A stretch of DNA of 37,062 nucleotides from a bacterium (GCA_027371775.1 DAHXLG010000006.1:1-37062), one strand, 5' to 3'. Positions 1 to 8,413 are shown, counted from the stretch's first letter. The notes: generated from the sequence alone by a model not told the origin. Program-made: numbers and translations.

Positions 1-584
1 CTTTGATGTAAATTTGATTCTAAATAATGGTGTTTTATAGTAAGCTTTATCACCCTTTGTACTATCAATAAATTGGAGCTTCCATGTGCCGCTAGATGTG
101 AAATTTTATGCACAGATTTGTTAGAAATTGAACTTGTTGTATCAGCCGTGATTCTGCTTGCTGCAACTAACTTATTTGTAACATGCGCTAAATTTATCGA
201 TAAGGATGCTGCGGCAACACCTAAAACTTCTAGAGAATATCCATCGTAACTTAAAACCTGAATTGTCAGCTGAATTTCATTCGAAAATTCCGCTGGAATT
301 AATGATCTTATAGAACGATCTATTGCTCTAGTAATCAAAATTTCACCGTCAGACAAAGCTCCTTCGCGCTTCCTATATCCACCTGGCATCTTGTTCACTG
401 CGCTAAATTTCTCTATGTAATGAACTGATAGAGGAACAAAATCTGAATATATTTTGCCGCCTACTACAGTTGTACATAAAACAGAAGTGCCACCACAGGA
501 TGCAATAACACCATGTGCTTGCTTTGCAACAGATTCTATATCAAATGTAATCGTTTTTCGCTTATCATCATTGTCCGAAGACAT
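1..584 (-). CDS. pnp: Polyribonucleotide nucleotidyltransferase (PNPase), N-terminal part
   Basis: This is a 3'-5' phosphorolytic exoribonuclease of RNA turnover. The frame is open from an ATG at 582-584 to the left edge, giving 194 codons of the first RNase PH-like domain; the rest of the gene lies outside the window. My own translation shows the family landmarks FVPLSVHY, KMPGGYRKREG and ITRAIDRSIRSLIP, matching the PNPase segments FFPLTVNY, RIPGSFFRREG and IARLIDRPIRPLFP of E. coli. An AGAGG ribosome site precedes the start. The usual order rpsO then pnp holds. After about residue 130 the sequence drifts from the family, but SNLLIVQ still aligns with the AVLMVES stretch of E. coli. The identity is secure; only the N-terminal quarter is visible. 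Confidence 0.9.
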   Translation of the reverse strand, partial: MSSDNDDKRKTITFDIESVAKQAHGVIASCGGTSVLCTTVVGGKIYSDFVPLSVHYIEKFSAVNKMPGGYRKREGALSDGEILITRAIDRSIRSLIPAEFSNEIQLTIQVLSYDGYSLEVLGVAAASLSINLAHVTNKLVAASRITADTTSSISNKSVHKISHLAAHGSSNLLIVQRVIKLTIKHHYLESNLHQ

Positions 585-619
585 AATTTTATACCTCTAA
601 AGTTAATATTCAAGCAATC

Positions 620-874
620 TTACTTGCGCAAACCTAATTGCGCAATAACATCTTGGTACTTACCAATATCGTGGCTTTTTAAATAAGAAAGAAGCTTTTT
701 ACGCTCAGAAACAGCCATGGTTAACCCGCGCTTGGAGTGATTATCTTTTTTGTGTTTCTTCATGTGCTCAGATAAGTGCTGAATTTTCGATGTCACTAAA
801 GCTACTTGTACTGCTGTAGAACCCGTATCTTTATCATTGATTCTAAACTTCTCAATAATTTCTTTTTTCGTCAT
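620..874 (-). CDS. rpsO: 30S ribosomal protein S15
   Basis: S15 is a primary 16S rRNA-binding protein of the small-subunit platform. The 84-residue product is slightly shorter than the usual 88-89. It carries the diagnostic core DTGSTAVQVALVTSKIQHLSEHM followed by HKKDNHSKRGL and the C-terminal LKSHDIGKYQDVIAQLGLRK, here given in two pieces. It begins one base after the truB stop codon and lies 35 bases upstream of pnp, the classical truB-rpsO-pnp order, so co-transcription and coupled translation are likely. In enteric bacteria S15 represses its own mRNA through a leader structure; with only one base between truB and rpsO, any such operator would have to lie inside truB. Confidence 0.97.
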   Translation of the reverse strand: MTKKEIIEKFRINDKDTGSTAVQVALVTSKIQHLSEHMKKHKKDNHSKRGLTMAVSERKKLLSYLKSHDIGKYQDVIAQLGLRK

Positions 875-875
875 A

Positions 876-2138
876 TTAAGTTTTTACCATACATGAAGGA
901 AAAATAACACCCCCCGCCGATTGGTCTGTTTTTTGAACCATCTGCTCTTCTGCTTCTAGCTTATAGCAACCTACCATGCCATGGAAATTTCCTTTTGAAT
1001 CGATACAAGAATAATAATCTGCGCTATCTTCTGGCAATTTTGTGATTCTAACTCTCTGCCCTAATCTTAATCTTGCTATTTCTTGCTCTTGCAACACAAT
1101 TTGCGGCCAAATACTAGCCAAACAATTTAAATCAATAATTTTATATGGGACAGCTGAAGTAATCTTGCATGGAAAAACTTGGTCTGCAATCATATCTAGA
1201 TTAAAGCCATCAGACTCAATTCGTTGCAAATATGTTACAACACCAACCGTACCAAGCTTTTTTGCAATATCCTCAGCTAGAGTACGCACATACAGACCGC
1301 TTGATGAAGCCACTTCGAAATTTAAAACATAATTAGAAGAATATTCTCGCAAAGATTCTGGCAACACAACATCCAAGTTATCAACAACCTTAAGATAATA
1401 AACTTGAACCTCCCTAGCTGGCATCTCAAATTCCTTGCCAGCACGCGCAAGCTCATATGCACGAATACCGTTAATCTTAATTGCAGAAAACTTAGTTGGC
1501 ACCTGCGTAATTATTCCACTAAATTCGTCCAATACACTATTAAGCTTCTCATTTAATTGTGCTTTATAAAAAGGCTTAATTGTATCACTATCAACATTAA
1601 TAATTTTGCCAGACACATCAGATGTATCAGTTTGCACCCCAAGCAATACTTGAAAACGATAAATTTTAGACCACGCACTAGTTTTGTATCCATTTATAGA
1701 ATAAAAAGATCTTCTGCCATTCTTGTTTACCCCTCTATGCTCTTGGACCAAATTAGACGCAGTTTTTTTACTACGATCTTGGGAATAGCATTGTTGCTGT
1801 TCACTCCACTCTACAGAAACATCGGTTGGCAAATCTACCTGCTTTGAAACTAAATTAGAAGAAGCTATAGCTTCATGATCTTGCATATTATTAGAATCGA
1901 CCACTTTTCGTATGCAACTTGAATTATACTCGCTTGATACCATGTTTATATATCGTAAAAAACGTGTTTGTCCAATTGCTAGAACCAATAAACCATGAGC
2001 AGCAGGATCGAGCGTGCCAGAATGACCTATCTTAATCTTATGACCACAAATTTTAGAATAATAATTTCGAAATTGAATTGTAATATCATGTGAACTTATA
2101 CCAACTGGCTTGTTAATCAAAACAAACTTGCTGAGCAT
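876..2138 (-). CDS. truB: tRNA pseudouridine-55 synthase with an 88-residue insertion
   Basis: TruB converts U55 in the T-loop of tRNAs to pseudouridine. The product is 420 residues against about 300 for the family. The catalytic motif GHSGTLDPAAHGLLVLAIG is present, with Asp44 as nucleophile, followed by TRFLRYI. The expected continuation (RYRV...LGxxTDTxDxxG in E. coli) resumes only at residue 158 as KIYRF and LGVQTDTSDVSGKI. Residues 70-157 are therefore an insertion rich in Ser, Gln, Asn and basic residues. Further conserved blocks are KFSAIKINGIRAYELARAG and SGLYVRTLAEDIAKKLG. The gene sits 17 bases after rplY and one base before rpsO. The enzyme is probably functional, because the insertion falls in the loop after the catalytic helix and all core motifs are intact. 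Confidence 0.95.
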   Translation of the reverse strand: MLSKFVLINKPVGISSHDITIQFRNYYSKICGHKIKIGHSGTLDPAAHGLLVLAIGQTRFLRYINMVSSEYNSSCIRKVVDSNNMQDHEAIASSNLVSKQVDLPTDVSVEWSEQQQCYSQDRSKKTASNLVQEHRGVNKNGRRSFYSINGYKTSAWSKIYRFQVLLGVQTDTSDVSGKIINVDSDTIKPFYKAQLNEKLNSVLDEFSGIITQVPTKFSAIKINGIRAYELARAGKEFEMPAREVQVYYLKVVDNLDVVLPESLREYSSNYVLNFEVASSSGLYVRTLAEDIAKKLGTVGVVTYLQRIESDGFNLDMIADQVFPCKITSAVPYKIIDLNCLASIWPQIVLQEQEIARLRLGQRVRITKLPEDSADYYSCIDSKGNFHGMVGCYKLEAEEQMVQKTDQSAGGVIFPSCMVKT

Positions 2139-2155
2139 AACAATAGCTTAAAAAA

Positions 2156-2767
2156 TTAAGCTGCAGCTTCAACAGCAGCTTCTACTTCTGAGCCCTTCTT
2201 TCTGGCAGCCAATATTGTTGCTATAACTTTATTATCGTATCTTTGATGTACCTTCATATTCGCTGGAACATGTAATGCATCAAGTTTAATGGAAATACCA
2301 ACCTTAGCATGCTGCAAATCGCAATCTAAATAAGCTGGCATTTCTTCAACCTTACCAGTCAACTCAACAAATTGACAAACTACGTTGAGCAATCCACCAA
2401 GCTTAATAGCTTCGCACATTTCTTTGTTCAAGAAACGTACTGGAATTGGCATTGTTACAACTTCACCTTTTTTCACAGCTTGGAAATCAATGTGTAATAT
2501 TTGATCTGTTACAGGATGTAATTGCACTACTTTTGCAAATGCCACTACCTTTTCCTTGCCAAAATGTAAATTCGTAAATTTGTTAAACAAAGCTTTGCTT
2601 GCAAGAGCTTTCTTCAATTCATCGTAATCCATATATGCTGATTTTGCTCCAAAATCAGAGCCATAAATAGCTACCAATGCTTTGTTTTGAGCACGCAATT
2701 TTCTTGCAGCACCAGACCCCAAATCGGTTCTCTCAACTAAATGTAACTCAAACTCGTTCAAGTTCAT
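2156..2767 (-). CDS. rplY: 50S ribosomal protein L25/Ctc, long form
   Basis: L25 binds 5S rRNA in the large subunit. The 203-residue product is the long (TL5/Ctc) form, with the N-terminal L25 domain (ERTDLGSGAARKLR, VAIYG) and the C-terminal beta domain, where DFQAVKKGEVVTMPIPVRF and GGLLNVV are typical. It ends in a low-complexity Glu/Ala tail (SEVEAAVEAAA). The ATG overlaps the prs stop codon by four bases (ATGA at 2764-2767), so the two are translationally coupled. The prs-rplY order is common in Proteobacteria. The usual downstream neighbour pth is absent here and truB follows instead. Confidence 0.93.
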   Translation of the reverse strand: MNLNEFELHLVERTDLGSGAARKLRAQNKALVAIYGSDFGAKSAYMDYDELKKALASKALFNKFTNLHFGKEKVVAFAKVVQLHPVTDQILHIDFQAVKKGEVVTMPIPVRFLNKEMCEAIKLGGLLNVVCQFVELTGKVEEMPAYLDCDLQHAKVGISIKLDALHVPANMKVHQRYDNKVIATILAARKKGSEVEAAVEAAA

Positions 2768-3615
2768 AATATCTCCTTAAGATTAGAAAACGCTTTGGTA
2801 AAATCAAAAACCTGAGCGCAATCAATTTTTTTATCTCCTATCACTGTATCGTAAATATACAAAAAATCCAAGCCCCATTTGAAAAAACACACTTCAACAC
2901 ATGCTCTATCAAATAAATCTTCTGCCAAATAGTGCGTAATACATGCCTTTATTTCCTTAGCCCCTGCTTTCTTAAGTTGCTCAATTGTACGCATGAGTGT
3001 ATAACCTGTATCAACTATATCATCTAAAATCACACAATTGCGACCTTCAATTTTATCTTGCTCAATAAAAGTAATACCAGAGCTGCGGTCTTTAACGGCT
3101 TTCACATAGTCATTTTCACATAGACCAAGATATCGCCTAGCGCCAACATCTGGCAAAACTATCAAATCTGTTGGCTTAATGTGCGCTATAAACTCACTTG
3201 GAGGCAAAGAAATGATATTCTTCCAAGCAACATGCGCATCTAGTGTAATAATCTTTATATCCTCAAAAATAAATGATGAATCCGTTCTAAATTCATGACG
3301 ATGCTCGCGCAAGAATGGCATGAATGGAGTAAGTAATACAACATGACTAAAATGATACTTCAAATAATTAAGAAGGCGTAATAAATTAAAAACGTTCGAA
3401 TCAAAAGGCTTTTTAAAAAAATAATATAAAATTGCACAATCTGTTTCTTCAATTTTTGATTGATCAAAATCTTGAAATTCACATTGATTGCTACCATCGC
3501 GAAACTTATTCTCAATATAATTGATAGTATCAAAAGAATTTGCATCTGCTATTTTTTTAGCTCGAGTTTCATTCTTTTCACATATAAAATAATAATTTGT
3601 GTATCTTTTAGCCAT
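2764..3615 (-). CDS. prs: Divergent ribose-phosphate pyrophosphokinase
   Basis: Prs makes PRPP from ribose 5-phosphate and ATP for nucleotide and histidine synthesis. The 283-residue product is shorter than the usual 310-320. The PRPP-binding loop is visible as ILDDIVDTGYTL (family: DDMIDTGGTL, so one loop Gly is Tyr), preceded by LIVLPDVGARR, which matches VVSPDIGG. The flexible-loop motif usually read as ARQDR is REHR here, and the helix that follows it (ITAKVVADFL in E. coli) appears to be missing. The catalytic DLH segment reads TLDAH. The order prs-rplY supports the call. The enzyme may be active, but several normally conserved residues have changed. A general phosphoribosyltransferase is the alternative. 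Confidence 0.82.
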   Translation of the reverse strand: MAKRYTNYYFICEKNETRAKKIADANSFDTINYIENKFRDGSNQCEFQDFDQSKIEETDCAILYYFFKKPFDSNVFNLLRLLNYLKYHFSHVVLLTPFMPFLREHRHEFRTDSSFIFEDIKIITLDAHVAWKNIISLPPSEFIAHIKPTDLIVLPDVGARRYLGLCENDYVKAVKDRSSGITFIEQDKIEGRNCVILDDIVDTGYTLMRTIEQLKKAGAKEIKACITHYLAEDLFDRACVEVCFFKWGLDFLYIYDTVIGDKKIDCAQVFDFTKAFSNLKEIL

Positions 3616-3626
3616 TTTTTGCTATT

Positions 3627-4073
3627 TTACCCTAAAACTCCAGTAGATCCCCAACCACTTGTTCTTGAACCTTCAGCTTCGTCTTTTAAAAATGTATCTA
3701 CATTTTCAAACTCAACAGATTCAACTTTTGCAAAAATCATCTGTGCAATCCGCATGTGCATTTCAATTTCAAATGAATTGTTACCTAAATTCATAAGCAA
3801 ACATCCAACTTCTTGCCTATAATCTGAATCAATCGTACCAGGCGAATTTAGTACAAACAACTGATTTTTCATTGCCAAGCCACTACGCGAACGAATCTGA
3901 GCTTCATAACCTAATGGAATCTCTATAATAAACCCAAGTTTGATAACTTGCACTTTTCCTGGCTCTAAAACGCATTTCTGCGCTGCAAAAAGATCATATC
4001 CAGAACTTCCACTAGTCTGTTTTTGTGGATGCTTACCATTTTCTAAAAGATGTATATTAACCTTCATTTTCAT
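3627..4073 (-). CDS. dut: dUTP pyrophosphatase (dUTPase)
   Basis: The homotrimeric dUTPase hydrolyses dUTP to dUMP, keeping uracil out of DNA and supplying dTMP synthesis. All five trimeric dUTPase motifs are visible in order: SGYDLFA, RSRSGLA, the substrate-binding hairpin GTIDSDYRQEV, RIAQMIF, and the C-terminal P-loop-like arm GSRTSGWGSTG. Length (148 residues from the chosen ATG) is typical. The start is ambiguous among ATG 4073, ATG 4067 and TTG 4079. The best ribosome site, AAGGA at 4090-4094, instead lies six bases before another ATG at 4083 that opens an eight-codon frame ending over the dut start. The gene is first in the minus-strand cluster and is divergent from yebC. Confidence 0.95.
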   Translation of the reverse strand: MKMKVNIHLLENGKHPQKQTSGSSGYDLFAAQKCVLEPGKVQVIKLGFIIEIPLGYEAQIRSRSGLAMKNQLFVLNSPGTIDSDYRQEVGCLLMNLGNNSFEIEMHMRIAQMIFAKVESVEFENVDTFLKDEAEGSRTSGWGSTGVLG

Positions 4074-4151
4074 TTGCAATCATATTCGTTCCTTAATCGT
4101 TTTGGAAGACTGCAAAAATTTTGTTTTTATTTATCTACTACTTTAATAAGT

Positions 4152-4180
4152 TTGCCAAATATCTTGTTCACGTATATAAT
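4152..4180 (+). promoter_or_regulatory. Sigma-70-type promoter of yebC
   Basis: A -35 box TTGCCA at 4152-4157 and a perfect -10 box TATAAT at 4175-4180 are separated by exactly 17 bases. The expected transcription start is about seven bases downstream, at 4187-4188, which coincides with the yebC ATG at 4188. The transcript would therefore be leaderless or nearly so. No purine-rich ribosome site is present between the -10 box and the ATG. Confidence 0.7.
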
Positions 4181-4187
4181 TCTTGTT

Positions 4188-4913
4188 ATGGCAGGTCATT
4201 CACACGCAAAAAATGTAATGCACAGAAAGGCAGCGCAAAATAACAAACGCTCAAAAGTGATTACAAAAATTTCACACACAATTATAACTGCAATTAAAAC
4301 TGGAGGCGGCAGTGACCCTGAAACAAACTCAAAGCTAAAATTTGCCCTCAAACAAGCACAAGCAGCCTCTGTGCCTAAAGACGTCATTAAACGAGCACTC
4401 GATAACGCATCAAACACAGATGATAAAGATCTAGAAGAAATCATATACGAAGGTTACTGCAATGGAGTTGCAATTTTAGTTGTAACAATCACAAATAATC
4501 GCAATAAAACTGGCCCAGAAATTCGAGCTGCATTCAGCAAGCATGGAGGCTCAATTGGACAACCAAATACAGTAGCATTCATGTTCGATAAGCTAGCCCA
4601 CATCGAATGCGAAATCAAAAAAGAGCAATTTGATGAACTATTTGAAGATGCAATTTCAGCAGAAGCAACAGACGTTACAGAAAACGAATCGGAAAATGAA
4701 GGATATATAGCCGTAAGCTGCTTTTTTGCTGCTGAAAATTTACATAAAGCACAAGAACATCTTGATCAAAAATGGAATATAACAAATTCAGAACTTTGCT
4801 ATGTTCCTCAAACTCAAGTTGAAGTAGAAGATAAGGAAAGTTTTTATAAAATGCTTCACTTACTGGAGGAAAATGAAAGCACAATCGCCTGTTGGCACAA
4901 TCTTAAAGAATGA
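4188..4913 (+). CDS. yebC: YebC/TACO1 family protein
   Basis: YebC/TACO1 proteins assist translation (relief of ribosome stalling has been described) and some members regulate transcription. The 241-residue product starts with the hallmark MAGHSHAKNVMHRKAAQNNK and continues with SKLKFALKQAQAASVPKDVIKRAL (first 20 residues read SKLKFALKQAQAASVPKDVI), EEIIYEGYCNGVAI and NRNKTGPEIRAAFSKHGG, all family signatures. The frame is open further upstream to 4050, but that extension has no homology, and the promoter and the conserved N-terminus both fix the start at 4188. The 3' end overlaps ruvC by 41 bases, and the two form an operon as in many Proteobacteria. Confidence 0.95.
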   Translation: MAGHSHAKNVMHRKAAQNNKRSKVITKISHTIITAIKTGGGSDPETNSKLKFALKQAQAASVPKDVIKRALDNASNTDDKDLEEIIYEGYCNGVAILVVTITNNRNKTGPEIRAAFSKHGGSIGQPNTVAFMFDKLAHIECEIKKEQFDELFEDAISAEATDVTENESENEGYIAVSCFFAAENLHKAQEHLDQKWNITNSELCYVPQTQVEVEDKESFYKMLHLLEENESTIACWHNLKE

Positions 4914-5508
4914 AGTTCTAGAAAAGAACCCAAAAAACAGCATAACCATAATAGGCATAGATCCAGGATTGCAAAATCTTGGAATCGGTATTATCCAGCT
5001 TGCTACAAACAAAAAAATTAAAACACAAGAAATACCAATTACAAAAAAACGCTCAAAAACATATTACACTCCTTCTGAAATTGCAAAATGCATCCATGGA
5101 TATTCGTGCATGACCATAAAATTAAAACAACGAGAACTAGATGAGCGACTATATTATATATATGAGCAAATCTGCATTATATTTGAAGAGCATCAACCAA
5201 CGCTTGTTATAGTTGAAGATTCGTTTGTTGGAATTAACAAAAACTCAGCGCTTAAACTTGGACTAGCAAGAGGATGCATCCTAACTGCACTAGGCAAATA
5301 TAAAATCGCACATGAAACAATTGCAGCAAAACAAATAAAAATGGAGGTAATGAACAAAGGAGACGCTAAAAAGGAAGATATTTACGCACTATTTGAAAAA
5401 ATTTTACCAAAATGGTCAAAAACTTCTCTAGATTCTTCCGACGCTCTAGCAGGAGCAATGTGCGGTATTAAAATTCTACAGATAAGACAAAACAAGGAAA
5501 GCAATTAA
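4873..5508 (+). CDS. ruvC: Holliday junction resolvase RuvC
   Basis: RuvC cuts Holliday junctions in partnership with RuvAB. The 211-residue protein contains all four acidic active-site positions: Asp30 in GIDPGLQNLG, Glu115 in VIVEDSFVGINKNSALKLG, and the two Asp of SLDSSDALAGAM near the C-terminus. It is longer than the usual 160-175 residues. There is an extra N-terminal segment of about 25 residues and an insertion of roughly 20 residues around positions 57-85, before the helix that reads ELDERLYYIYEQI. The start is supported by a strong GGAGG at 4865-4869, which lies inside yebC, so translation is probably coupled. No ruvA or ruvB is in the window. Confidence 0.92.
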   Translation: MKAQSPVGTILKNEVLEKNPKNSITIIGIDPGLQNLGIGIIQLATNKKIKTQEIPITKKRSKTYYTPSEIAKCIHGYSCMTIKLKQRELDERLYYIYEQICIIFEEHQPTLVIVEDSFVGINKNSALKLGLARGCILTALGKYKIAHETIAAKQIKMEVMNKGDAKKEDIYALFEKILPKWSKTSLDSSDALAGAMCGIKILQIRQNKESN

Positions 5509-6116
5509 TGAAAATTTTACAAATGATCATTAGCTTAAATAAAATGAATAAGACTATATGCAGTTTATTCCTTTATTAAATCAAGAGCCAAAAAAACTGA
5601 ATCTATCAGCAACATAACAAGCAAAAGCCAACAAATTGCTTGAAAATATGAGCACATTAGTGCGCACACATCACAAAAAAATCAATTTGATAAACGAAAA
5701 AAATGTAGATGCAAACAGTAGAAAAATCTAATATTGATTTTCAAGCATTGGTTGAAGAAAATATCATAATTATTGAAGAGTTGTTTAAAAATCACTGCCA
5801 AAAACCAACCGCTAGCTTAGCATCAAGCATCGTATGATGCTTATAATGGATCAATAATACAGCTCACAATCTATAGAAGAAAAAATTTCTTATAAACTAT
5901 TTGATTTTTACATGCTTAGCAGCAGATATAGTATCATCTGCCGCTATCATTATGCATAAACTCAGACTGCTTATGGCGAGCATGTGGGTCTGATACAAAT
6001 GTTGAATTTAAATTCATGGATAATGTGATTGCAATATATTAGGCATTACACTATCAACTATCTATAATTTAAACATCTAGCATTATTAAATGAATTTTGT
6101 ATATTAAGTAATTAAG
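5509..6116 (+). pseudogene. Gene-free stretch with probable coding remnants
   Basis: No intact gene is present. Short plus-strand frames follow each other in different registers: 26 codons from an ATG at 5649, then a 42-codon frame at 5709-5837 containing DFQALVEENIIIIEELF. Further on is a hydrophobic stretch around 5905-5990 reading LAADIVSSAAIIMHKL in one frame. Overlapping frames of this kind fit a gene broken by frameshifts, but no family is recognisable and chance frames in AT-rich DNA are a real alternative. No terminator or promoter is obvious. Confidence 0.3.
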
Positions 6117-6356
6117 ATGAAAAAGATTTTTTTAATGCTATGTGTTTTCTCAGCAAGCGCTACCGAAACTCAATCGAATTTGATAGCTTACAATGAAAGA
6201 CTCGCGCAACATGAACAATTACATTACCACAGTTATATGCTAAATTTGTTTTCAGCAAATGAAGAATTAAAAAGTTTGCCAATCATAAGAACAATGTACC
6301 ACTTTATAAAACTAATAACTGATTTTGATTATATAACCACCTATTATCACTATTAA
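6117..6356 (+). CDS. Small putative secreted protein, unknown
   Basis: I do not recognise a family. The 79-residue product begins with a plausible signal peptide: Lys-Lys, then the hydrophobic IFLMLCVFSASA, with possible cleavage before TETQ. The remainder (NLIAYNERLAQHEQLHYHSYMLN in two halves, then helical sequence ending in a Tyr-rich YITTYYHY) is polar with no motif. It lies directly after decayed sequence and 47 bases before comEC, so it could be the surviving or truncated end of a larger gene. The signal-like N-terminus argues for a real small exported protein, but codon evidence alone is weak. Confidence 0.4.
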   Translation: MKKIFLMLCVFSASATETQSNLIAYNERLAQHEQLHYHSYMLNLFSANEELKSLPIIRTMYHFIKLITDFDYITTYYHY

Positions 6357-6403
6357 GAACTAGCCAAAATAATATAAACTAACAGAAGAAATTGCTGTTT
6401 AAT

Positions 6404-8413
6404 ATGTTTAATATATTTCGTTTACAACTATTAGCTCCATTGGTTTTAATAGGTTTTGTATATACTCATCTAAGTTGGCATACGATATTGCTTGCAACTG
6501 GTGGATCAATTTTGTTCGCATCAATTAGCAACAATTTTGGCAACGGTATAATAAGCAAGCTTTGTCTTTTTGCAATACTTGGAATGATCAGAGGACATTA
6601 TGTTGAAAATAATACAGATTTTTATACATATAAACGCACAAGCTTTAGCGCGCAAGTTATAGACATGAAAATTAAAGAACATGGAATATATGTTGAATTA
6701 GAAAATTTCAAATATGAAACTCCAAATAAAGAACTAACCTACAATATAGATCATTCTCCGATATTTCCAAAAACTGCACAAATGCGCATTGCAAAAATTG
6801 AAAAACAAGATGACGAAGATACTAAGAATAAGGCACGTAAATGCAATAGTAAAAAACAAAATTTTGACTTTCAGAAATTTAAAATCATTGCCCCAAAACT
6901 ACTACCAGGAGCAAAAATACATGCAATCGGACGATTTTTATTACCAACGCCAGATCCAATTGCAGAAACAACTCATATCAAATTGCCGTCTGGCCTAATC
7001 GATGAATTTTATATAGAACAATCGCATATAAAATCTAATTTCAAATCACATCTGCGCTCTCGTTACGAAAACAATTTATCCAAACAATCAACGCAATTAG
7101 CAAAAGCAATTTTATTAGGCGATACATTCGCAATTGACCAATCAATACGTACAAAATTCCAAGAAGCTGGAATTGCACATTTACTTGGAGTATCGGTTTT
7201 GAATATCGCAATTCTGGGTCTTATTTTTTACTTCATAATTCGATTGCTAATTGGAATGTTATTTTATAAACTCGCTTACATAATTCCGCTTGATATAATC
7301 GGAAAAATTGGAGCACTTTTTGTAACAGGAATATATTGTTATCTAGTAGGATTTGAATACCCACTATTGCGCTCACTTCTAATGGCAAGCTTCTCGATTA
7401 TAGCGCTTTATTTTGGCAGAAATCGCAATAAAGAAGTGCTAATGTGGTCTGCAGCTTGTATCTTATTCATCAATCCCACAGCTATATATAACATAGGATT
7501 CGAATTATCATTTGGAGCAGTTTTAGGCTTATGTTGCGCACCTAATTTATCGCTTGCAAAAATGATTTCTTTATTCAAAAGCTCAAGCAACAATAGAATT
7601 TTACTTTATATTATTTCTGGAATAAAAAAATTTCTAAACATTTTAATCAAATCTCTTTATAGCACATTTTTTGCATCATCTATCATTCTGCCAATTTCTA
7701 TATATCAATTTCATACAACTAGTATGCAACCTTTCCTTGCTAATATTATCGCAATTCCTTTTGTAACGCTCATTATAACGCCAATCAGCTTTCTTGCAAG
7801 CATTTTCTCATTTGGAACCACAACAACTTCAGCCAATTTTATTTTGGTTTGGATAGAACATTTCTTGATGCAACTGCTTGATAAATGTTTTCAAATATTT
7901 ATCAATCTTGCATCATTTTTTGCTCCGCTTGGAATGAATATTCACATAGATCCCATTGCAAGTTTTGGATGTTTATTTTTCACTCTCTCAATTGCACTTT
8001 TTGCTTGTTTAAATGGAATAATACGCTATGTTGCACTTATTTTTGGCGCTGGCGCACTAATTTTGAGCATAACAACCAGACTAAAGCCTCCTATTTTATT
8101 AGTACATCCTTATGCAATTGGATTAATACTTGAAGACAAAATTATCGCGTATCCAAAATGCAATTTCATTACAAATATCTGGGAACAAGCTTACGCACGC
8201 AAATGCATGCCAGGCAAAAACATTTCATATAAAAACGATGTTTTATATTTTAGAAAAGAAAAATGCGGCAAAATTGTTGTACTTGGCAAAATTGGGTTAA
8301 TCTTTCAAGAACTAAAAGGCACTTGTTCAATAAATACAAAAGATTATATCATTCCATATGCTCAACAAATGCAAAAAATGACACTAATAAAACTAGATAA
8401 AAATATACTCTAA
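6404..8413 (+). CDS. comEC: ComEC/Rec2-family membrane protein
   Basis: ComEC forms the inner-membrane channel that imports single-stranded DNA in natural transformation. The 669-residue product has an N-terminal soluble OB-like region (DUF4131 type), then the competence domain opening with LLGDTFAIDQSIRTKFQEAG and HLLGVSVLNIAILG, followed by about ten hydrophobic segments. Landmarks such as YPLLRSLLMAS and NPTAIYNIGFELSFGAVLG fit the family. The C-terminal metallo-beta-lactamase-like domain is absent, as in many alphaproteobacterial members. The family motif HLLAISGLH reads HLLGVSVLN here, so the usual Gly and His are lost. The start could be ATG 6404 or TTG 6392. Whether DNA uptake exists in this organism cannot be judged from this gene alone. 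Confidence 0.88.
   Translation: MFNIFRLQLLAPLVLIGFVYTHLSWHTILLATGGSILFASISNNFGNGIISKLCLFAILGMIRGHYVENNTDFYTYKRTSFSAQVIDMKIKEHGIYVELENFKYETPNKELTYNIDHSPIFPKTAQMRIAKIEKQDDEDTKNKARKCNSKKQNFDFQKFKIIAPKLLPGAKIHAIGRFLLPTPDPIAETTHIKLPSGLIDEFYIEQSHIKSNFKSHLRSRYENNLSKQSTQLAKAILLGDTFAIDQSIRTKFQEAGIAHLLGVSVLNIAILGLIFYFIIRLLIGMLFYKLAYIIPLDIIGKIGALFVTGIYCYLVGFEYPLLRSLLMASFSIIALYFGRNRNKEVLMWSAACILFINPTAIYNIGFELSFGAVLGLCCAPNLSLAKMISLFKSSSNNRILLYIISGIKKFLNILIKSLYSTFFASSIILPISIYQFHTTSMQPFLANIIAIPFVTLIITPISFLASIFSFGTTTTSANFILVWIEHFLMQLLDKCFQIFINLASFFAPLGMNIHIDPIASFGCLFFTLSIALFACLNGIIRYVALIFGAGALILSITTRLKPPILLVHPYAIGLILEDKIIAYPKCNFITNIWEQAYARKCMPGKNISYKNDVLYFRKEKCGKIVVLGKIGLIFQELKGTCSINTKDYIIPYAQQMQKMTLIKLDKNIL

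Noticed and set aside
1861-1874. 14-base palindrome in the truB insertion as a Rickettsia palindromic element.
   Set aside because: The symmetry does not extend beyond 14 bases and the encoded peptide does not resemble any such element I know, so only the insertion itself is reported.
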